A stretch of DNA of 64,000 bases, from the NCBI RefSeq assembly GCF_034424625.1, contig NZ_CP139976.1, positions 2,418,001-2,482,000 of the forward strand. Reading direction: 5' to 3'. The notes beneath the pieces were generated by a model, which was not told the DNA's origin, ran no database searches, and saw nothing but the letters and a program-made list of their open reading frames with translations. Both the position numbers and the translations under genes were made by a program. This document shows positions 58,608 through 64,000 of this stretch, in pieces. This stretch comes from Janthinobacterium lividum. GTDB lineage: Bacteria; Pseudomonadota; Gammaproteobacteria; Burkholderiales; Burkholderiaceae_D. The first letter of the stretch is position 1, and each line of letters opens with the position of its first letter.

Positions 58608-60794
58608 ATGGCATACACAGGTTTGAGAATTCACCCGGCCATCGGCATCGCCCGCGTCGGCAACAGCGAAGAATACTATCTGGGCCCGGAAAGCCCGGCC
58701 GGCATGCCGCTCGATGGCCTGGATGGCACGGGCGGCTTGCCGATCCGGCCCGGCACGGAAGACACGGCAATCGCCAGCACCGAATTGCGCGACGCGAGCG
58801 GAAAGCTCAAGCGTCAGGCGGCCCGCTTCCGCATTTACCAGTATGCGTTCGACGCGGAGGACGGCGCGGAATCCTATCCGCTGGGCCGGCGGGGCGCGGC
58901 GGCCGAAGTGGCCATCGGCAGCATGGTCGACGGCAAGATCGTCAAGGACATCGTCTGGACCGTGCACCTGGCCAACAAGAAAGCCAATAGCTGGGAGGGC
59001 GGGGACGGCGTGGCGCCGTTTGAAAACCAGCGCGCGCCAGCCCTGCGCAATCCGCACTTTGGCGAGCCGGGCTCGCCGCATTTCGGCACGCCGGCCGACC
59101 CGCTGCGGCTGAAGCTGCTGGTCATCGACCCCGGACCGCGCAGCGTGCAAGCCACGCGCCAGTCGGTGCAGCAATTCGACGCCGCCACGCCGCCGTCGTG
59201 CGCGGAGGCGGCCAGCGGCGCCGTGCGCAGCCTGCCCGACTACCCCGTGTCGTTCCCGCGCGGTGGCCAGCCTGGCGCGCCGGCGCAGGGCCCTGGCGCC
59301 ATTATCGCGTCGCTGGGCGCCATCACGACGGAAAAGAATGGCAGATTGCTGGTGCTGGGCGGCTATGGCAAGGCATGCGGCTTCGACGCGCAAGGCAATT
59401 ACTCGGCCGCCGCCGTCCTGCACGACAATGTCAACAACGACAACTGGTTCGATGACGTGGCCGATGGTCCCGTCACGGCCATGCTGCTCTTCGCCGACGG
59501 CACGGCGCGCAGCGTCGAGGGCAGCGCCTGGGTGATATCGAGCGACCCGTCGTATGCGCCGCAAACGGCGAACGTCGTGTCGCTGTGGGACGACCTGTAT
59601 TGCACCTGGCTGGAAAAAATGGCGCTGCGGCCCGCCGTGTATGCGGATGGCAGCTACCAGACGAGCTACCGGAGCAACTTCAGCACCGATGTCCAGCCCA
59701 TCCTGCGCGCGGCCTCGCTGCAGCGCTGGACGACCAGCTTGCCGCCCAGGGCGATCAAGGAGCACGACTTGCTGGGCAAGATGACGGCGGCAGGCCTGAC
59801 CTACCCGATCATGAATTTCATCCGCCATCCCGACCAGACGGGCGCGCCGTCGCTGAAGCCGCAAATGCCGCTGTCGCTGGGCGATGCGGGCAGCAGCCTG
59901 CTGACCCTGACCCGTGCCCAGTATTTTTTCATGGATCAATGGGCGCATGGCCAGTACGTGGCCGACAGCGGCGATTTCCTGCTGGGCGCGGGCGAAGCGC
60001 TCGATCGTACCGTCCTGTTCAACTGCCTGGGCGGCCGCTACAGCCCCGGCATCGAGATGGGTTTTATCGTGCGCGACCCCGGCCTGTACCGGCAGGCGTG
60101 GCGGCGCCATGATGGCGGCGGCCCGTTCCGCATCAATGCACAGCATCTTGATTACCCGGCCGCCGTCAGGGACCGGCCTTTCCTCGGCGCCGGCTATATG
60201 CCGCTGCGCGGCGGCGAGGTGCAGCCCGGCGACGTGTCGAAGTTCATGGCCTTGCCGTGGCATACCGATTACAACTCGTGCGCCACGCATCTGCCGGATC
60301 CGAATCCCGGCGGCACGGTGCGCAATAACCAGCAGGCGATCGATGCGGCCACGGCGATCAAGGGCAATGGCTACAATACCTTGCTGTACTCCTCCTGGCC
60401 GGCGCAGCGGCCCGTGGCCGTGTACACGTACGACGACGTCGTCGCCAACGGCGGCGAATTGGCGACGCCGCGCTATTCCGTGCGCGGCAAGGGTACGCGG
60501 GCCGATGGGGTGCCGTCGACCACCCCGGAGAATGCGGAAATCGACCGGCCCGCCATGCATGTGGGCCGTTACCAGGACCGCGCGCAGTTCCTGCTGAACT
60601 GGCACCGCATCGGCGTGGTCGTGCAAAGCACGGCGATTGCGCGCAAGGCGGGCGAGAAGGCCATCTGCAAGGATTACTACCTGGAAGTCGAGAGCCTGTT
60701 CGACAGCGATGAAAGCAACCTGGTCGAGTATTGGCGCAACACGGCCATCGACAAGGTGTACCGGCCGAAGCCGCAGCCGAAACCGAAGCCCTGA
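58608..60794 (+). CDS. LodA/GoxA-like CTQ quinoprotein oxidase
   Basis: A protein of 728 residues starting MAYTGLRIHPAIGIARVGNS, the recognised N-terminus of LodA-family proteins, with AGGAG upstream. It lacks a signal peptide, as does LodA. LodA oxidises the epsilon-amino group of lysine and GoxA oxidises glycine, releasing hydrogen peroxide. Their cofactor is cysteine tryptophylquinone, made from one Cys and one Trp. Candidates here are Cys473 in FNCLGGRYSPGIE and Trp551 in ALPWHTDYNSC, which fit the family positions. The substrate cannot be read from sequence. It overlaps the LodB-like gene by one base. Confidence 0.87.
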   Translation: MAYTGLRIHPAIGIARVGNSEEYYLGPESPAGMPLDGLDGTGGLPIRPGTEDTAIASTELRDASGKLKRQAARFRIYQYAFDAEDGAESYPLGRRGAAAEVAIGSMVDGKIVKDIVWTVHLANKKANSWEGGDGVAPFENQRAPALRNPHFGEPGSPHFGTPADPLRLKLLVIDPGPRSVQATRQSVQQFDAATPPSCAEAASGAVRSLPDYPVSFPRGGQPGAPAQGPGAIIASLGAITTEKNGRLLVLGGYGKACGFDAQGNYSAAAVLHDNVNNDNWFDDVADGPVTAMLLFADGTARSVEGSAWVISSDPSYAPQTANVVSLWDDLYCTWLEKMALRPAVYADGSYQTSYRSNFSTDVQPILRAASLQRWTTSLPPRAIKEHDLLGKMTAAGLTYPIMNFIRHPDQTGAPSLKPQMPLSLGDAGSSLLTLTRAQYFFMDQWAHGQYVADSGDFLLGAGEALDRTVLFNCLGGRYSPGIEMGFIVRDPGLYRQAWRRHDGGGPFRINAQHLDYPAAVRDRPFLGAGYMPLRGGEVQPGDVSKFMALPWHTDYNSCATHLPDPNPGGTVRNNQQAIDAATAIKGNGYNTLLYSSWPAQRPVAVYTYDDVVANGGELATPRYSVRGKGTRADGVPSTTPENAEIDRPAMHVGRYQDRAQFLLNWHRIGVVVQSTAIARKAGEKAICKDYYLEVESLFDSDESNLVEYWRNTAIDKVYRPKPQPKPKP

Positions 60795-61942
60795 TGGCGG
60801 CGTTTGCAGACACTCCCGGCGCGGCGCGGCCATTGCGGCAGCGCTACCGGGTCGCCATCATTGGCGGCGGCCCGGCCGGCTGCGCCTGCGCGCTGGCGCT
60901 GGCGCAGCATGGCGTGCACGACGTGCTCGTGATCGAGGCGGGCGACTACGCTCAATTTCGCATCGGCGAGAGCATTCCGCCCGAGGCCAACCGCCTGTTT
61001 CAGGCGCTGGGCATTGCGCAGGAATTTTTCGCCGAAGCGCATGCGCCTTGCCATGGCAGCTGTTCCTGGTGGGGCAGCGCCAAGCGCGGCTACAACGACG
61101 CGCTGCTGCATCCGCTGGGCCACGGCTGGCACCTGGAGCGGTCCCGCTTCAATGGCTTCCTGGCGCGCCAGGCGCGCCTGCGCGGGGCGGAAGTGCTGCT
61201 GCGCGCCAGCCTGGCCGCGTCGGCCCCGGCGCAAGGCGGCGGCTTTGCCCTGGAATTGATGCTGGGCGATCCGGCGCACCCGCACCCGGCCAGCATCCAT
61301 GCCGACCTGGTGGTCGACGCCAGCGGCACGCGCGCCGTCTTCGCGCGCCAGCGCGGCAGCCGCAAGGTGGAAACGCTGCCGCTGGTCTGCCTGGCCATGC
61401 GCTTCACGGCGCCCGATGGTCCCCGTTCCGGCCTGACGCACCTGGAAGCCGTCGAACATGGCTGGTGGTATGGCGCCCACCTGCCCGACGCCACCTTGCT
61501 GCTGGCGTTCTACAGCGATGCGGCCACCGTCAAGGCGCGGCGCCTGCAGCTTGCCGGACACTGGCTGGCATGGCTGGCGGCCGCGTCCAATACGGCCGCG
61601 CTGGCCCGCGGCGCGGTGCCGCTGGCAGGCGGCGTGCAGAGTTTTCCCGCGCCGTCCTACTGCCTCGACCAATTGCATGGCGACGGCTGGCTGGCCATCG
61701 GCGACGCCGCTTCGGCTTACGATCCCGTCACCTCGCAAGGCATCGTCAAGGCGCTGGCCAACGGCATGGCGGCCGCTGGCGCCATCGCCGGCCACGCCAC
61801 CCTGGGCGCGGTGGCGCACACGGTAGCGCAGCGCCATGCGCAGTACCTGGCGCAGCGCCAGCAGTATTACGGCTGGGAGCAACGCTGGCCCGCTGCGCCG
61901 TTCTGGCGCCGCTTGCATGCCGGCGCGCAACTGCCGGCCTGA
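60794..61942 (+). CDS. LodB-like FAD-dependent oxidoreductase
   Basis: A protein of 382 residues starting at ATG 60794, which shares its A with the stop of the LodA-like gene. The FAD motif AIIGGGPAGCACALALAQHG is at the N-terminus. GESIPPEANRLFQALG and WLAIGDAASAYDPVTSQGI also match flavoproteins related to tryptophan halogenases. LodB is needed to make the CTQ cofactor of its partner in the cytoplasm. The tight gene coupling supports the same role here. No halogenase-specific residues (such as WxWxIP) are seen. Confidence 0.86.
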   Translation: MAAFADTPGAARPLRQRYRVAIIGGGPAGCACALALAQHGVHDVLVIEAGDYAQFRIGESIPPEANRLFQALGIAQEFFAEAHAPCHGSCSWWGSAKRGYNDALLHPLGHGWHLERSRFNGFLARQARLRGAEVLLRASLAASAPAQGGGFALELMLGDPAHPHPASIHADLVVDASGTRAVFARQRGSRKVETLPLVCLAMRFTAPDGPRSGLTHLEAVEHGWWYGAHLPDATLLLAFYSDAATVKARRLQLAGHWLAWLAAASNTAALARGAVPLAGGVQSFPAPSYCLDQLHGDGWLAIGDAASAYDPVTSQGIVKALANGMAAAGAIAGHATLGAVAHTVAQRHAQYLAQRQQYYGWEQRWPAAPFWRRLHAGAQLPA

Positions 61943-61949
61943 ACAGCCG

Positions 61950-62261
61950 TCATGGCGCGCGGGCCGCTGCAGCGGCTTGCTGGTCGCACGCCGCCAGGGT
62001 GCCGCTGCATGCGGAAAACGTTTCCAGATAGGTGATGGTTTTTTCGTACTCGTCAATCAGGTAGCGCAGTTGATATGCCCCGTCGGCAGATTCCCCGGCG
62101 GTCTCGTCCTGCAGCCTGTACATATCTTTCAAAAAGCGTTTTTGCCGCGCCAGTTCCCCAGTCAGGCGCGCCTTGCGCTCGGCGGCACGCGACAGCGCGG
62201 GCAGGGCGAAGTAGAGTCCTGCAACCACGGTGACGGCGGCAATGGCGGCGACGGCTTTCAT
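61950..62261 (-). CDS. Small membrane-anchored protein of unknown function
   Basis: A protein of 103 residues starting MKAVAAIAAVTVVAGLYFAL. One hydrophobic segment is probably an uncleaved signal anchor. A coiled-coil-like part (residues 25-60) follows, and the tail has two Cys (FSACSGTLAACDQQ). Its ATG overlaps the in-frame TGA that would end the interrupted immunity gene, so it was once coupled to it. It is convergent with the LodB-like gene, with 7 bases between. Function unknown; a companion of the immunity protein is possible. Confidence 0.55.
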   Translation of the reverse strand: MKAVAAIAAVTVVAGLYFALPALSRAAERKARLTGELARQKRFLKDMYRLQDETAGESADGAYQLRYLIDEYEKTITYLETFSACSGTLAACDQQAAAAARAP

Positions 62262-63088
62262 GCGCAGGGGCCGATCCCTTGTATCCGGCAGAATGCCGCC
62301 AGGTCGGCCGGATAGAAGGGCGCGTCGCGATAGCTGCTGTCGTCGATGCCGAGCACGCTGGTGATGGCGGCCGCTTCCCACGACTAGTAGCCCCAGAACG
62401 ACGTATCGCGCCGGTGGCTGTCGTAATAGGGCTCGCGGCGGCTGGCGTCATACCATTGCCGCAGGTAATCCTGCATCAGCGCGGGACGCGCATCTTTTTC
62501 TGCCGCGAATATCTTGAGTGTGTTGATGTAGGGCAGGTGGCGCGTGCATGCGGGCCAGTCGCTATCCCTGCCGGCGACGAAGCAGGCCAGCAGCCGTTCC
62601 AGCAAGCCATCCTTTTCATGGTTGTTGAAATCGATGACCGGCGCCAGCTTGGGCAGCAAACTGCCCCAGCCGAGCAGAATGCCAAGGCAGACCATGCGGT
62701 TGACTTGTTCATACGCGTCGCCGGGCAGGGCGAAGTGGGGAAATCCCTGTTCGGCTTCACTGGCCTGAGCGTCAAATATCATGTCATACCGGGCAAACGC
62801 CAGCCAGTAGCCGTGTATCGTGGGATATGACGCGCGCAACTCGTCGAGCGGGTGGCCGGCGCTGTAGGCGAGGGCGAGCTGGTCGATCCCATCCCAGGCC
62901 CGCTGGCGCGTAGCCGTCATGAAGTTTTCTGGTGGAATATTTCGCAGCACTTCTTCCGGCTGTTGCAAGCCGGCTTCCACCATGTCGTAGCCCTCGTCCT
63001 GGCTTTCCTTGCTTTCAAGATAGATGGCATATGACAGCCGCGGTTCCCTGCGCCTGGCCAGAAAATCCTGTTCGTCCAGCGTTTGCAT
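62258..63088 (-). pseudogene. PoNi-type immunity gene (DUF1910/DUF1911) with an in-frame amber codon
   Basis: From ATG at 63088 (AGGA upstream) the frame runs for 234 residues, then TAG at 62384-62386, then 41 further codons to TGA at 62258. After the amber, the text SWEAAAITSVLGIDDSSYRD is the family consensus that follows GYW, so the amber stands where Trp is expected (TGG to TAG). The region before it (REPYYDSHRRDTSFWGY) and the N-terminal DUF1910 region (YWLAFARYDMIFDAQ) also match. PoNi proteins neutralise PoNe-type nuclease toxins of type VI secretion or related systems. No toxin gene is adjacent. Without suppression the product is truncated by 41 residues, so it may be inactive. Confidence 0.8.
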
Positions 63089-63335
63089 TCTTGTTCCTTG
63101 TTCCAGGCCGGGCATGCGCATCTGGAGCGCATCCGGATACAAATGGTATGGTGACGGTACGGTAGCTCAATGATTTGTTTGCAAGATTGCACCTTAGAAA
63201 GAGTGATCGAACAAGCGTGATTCAATTGAATCGTGTGCCAGAAAGAAATATACAAAATAGCTACTATGAGCGACAAGATGGCGCGCCCTGGGTATTTGTC
63301 GGCTGCCATCGTCTTCCACATGAACCGGAGCAAGC

Positions 63336-63953
63336 ATGAGTATGATGAAATGCGCGATGCAATGCGCGGCCGCCGCGGCCCTGTGTGCCACCCTGTCGCC
63401 CGCCATGGCGGCATCCGCGCCGGCCGCACTCCCGTTTCTTGACGTGCTTGTCTATCAGTACGCCAATTGCGTCAAACCTTCCTACCATCAGGCTGACCTG
63501 CTGGTGCAGGACGGGACGGGGCGCTACCAGATCGACGTCAAGGGCGAGGCGTACACGGTCGAACTGCAGCAACGCATGGGTTTTTCGCTGCAGGCGGGCA
63601 TTGACGGTCCCGTGGCGGCCGTCGTCAAGCTGGACCGGCCTCCAACGGGGCAGTTCGAGGAGCAGGCGCGCTGGCGCGAGCGCTGGCTGCGCGATGTGGC
63701 CGAGCGCAGCGGCGTGGCGCTGGACGAGCGGACGCTTGCGGGCGGCGCGCGCCTGCTGACCGTCAACAAGGGCGAGATCAAGGGTCATTATGTAGGGCAG
63801 TCCCTGCTGATCGATCCGGCACGCTTGTTGTTCATCGATATGGCGTGGCCGAACACGCTGGGAATCTATCGTGGCCCTGACGGCCTGCGGCAGGTGCGGC
63901 AGGTGCAGGACGACGTATGGCAGCGCCTGCTGTCTTGTCCACCAGCTGCGTGA
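63336..63953 (+). CDS. Exported protein of unknown function
   Basis: A protein of 205 residues with GGAG upstream. A signal peptide of about 24 residues ends in AMA|ASAPAA. The mature part is about 180 residues with a pair of Cys near the ends (NCVKPSY and SCPPAA). A basic helix (RWRERWLRDVAERSG) precedes the sequence GEIKGHYVGQSLLIDPARLL. I do not recognise a family. It is divergent from the interrupted immunity gene. The window ends 47 bases later. Confidence 0.6.
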   Translation: MSMMKCAMQCAAAAALCATLSPAMAASAPAALPFLDVLVYQYANCVKPSYHQADLLVQDGTGRYQIDVKGEAYTVELQQRMGFSLQAGIDGPVAAVVKLDRPPTGQFEEQARWRERWLRDVAERSGVALDERTLAGGARLLTVNKGEIKGHYVGQSLLIDPARLLFIDMAWPNTLGIYRGPDGLRQVRQVQDDVWQRLLSCPPAA

Positions 63954-64000
63954 CGCTGGCGGCCACCCGATACCCCTACTGCGCGCACGCGCATAGACAA

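Overview
The window is a high-GC stretch of a Gram-negative betaproteobacterial chromosome, most likely Oxalobacteraceae (Janthinobacterium, Duganella or Massilia type). That placement is an inference. It rests on the housekeeping set lpxH-ppiB-ppiA-cysS-glycosylase-accA-tilS-lysC-tRNA-Ser, the rnr-rlmB pair, a PHA phasin, and copies of GTCGG-TTA / TAA-CCGAC intergenic palindromes. Codon use and base composition are fairly uniform, with two exceptions: an AT-rich gap upstream of a giant alanine-rich gene, and that gene's own extreme bias.

Layout. 1-3972: the end of an NAD-dependent epimerase gene, a terminator-bearing gap, then a four-gene envelope-sensing operon (two LiaI/LiaF-like membrane proteins, a LytS-type kinase and a LytTR regulator). 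4030-4881: a HigB/HigA-type toxin-antitoxin pair. 4887-8874: a repair operon of a FAN1-like VRR-NUC nuclease and a nuclease-XPD helicase fusion, with a perfect LexA-type box inside its promoter. 8908-16449: a SUKH protein, an MFS pump with a cysteine-rich regulator, a phasin, an orphan hybrid kinase, and a divergent HxlR / QorB-like pair. 16484-19677: four identical tRNA-Leu(CAG) genes, with a secreted heparinase-type lyase gene between the third and fourth copies and a duplicated terminator-tRNA unit on each side. 20008-27209: rnr, rlmB, cysE, yceH, small unknowns and udk.

27234-39040 is a complete type I secretion locus on the minus strand. It encodes a 2354-residue protein dominated by alanine, followed by TolC, ABC and HlyD components. 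39800-42168 is a GntR(YtrA)-ABC operon with a clear promoter and operator. 42262-45270 holds an NHL-repeat lipoprotein and a DUF72 protein. 45340-54011 is the core housekeeping block and tRNA-Ser(GCT).

54382-61942 is the second notable locus: five tightly packed plus-strand genes for a multicopper oxidase, a tyrosinase, a small cysteine-free protein, a LodA-like quinoprotein oxidase and a LodB-like flavoprotein. Together they look like a copper and quinone oxidation system. Marinomonas is known for enzymes of these classes, but to my knowledge they are not encoded there as one operon.

The right end (61950-63953) carries a PoNi-type (DUF1910/DUF1911) immunity gene interrupted by one amber codon, a small coupled membrane-anchored protein, and a secreted protein I do not recognise. 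The strongest candidates for undescribed biology are the alanine-repeat type I secretion substrate, the five-gene oxidase operon, and the LexA-controlled FAN1 plus nuclease-helicase pair.
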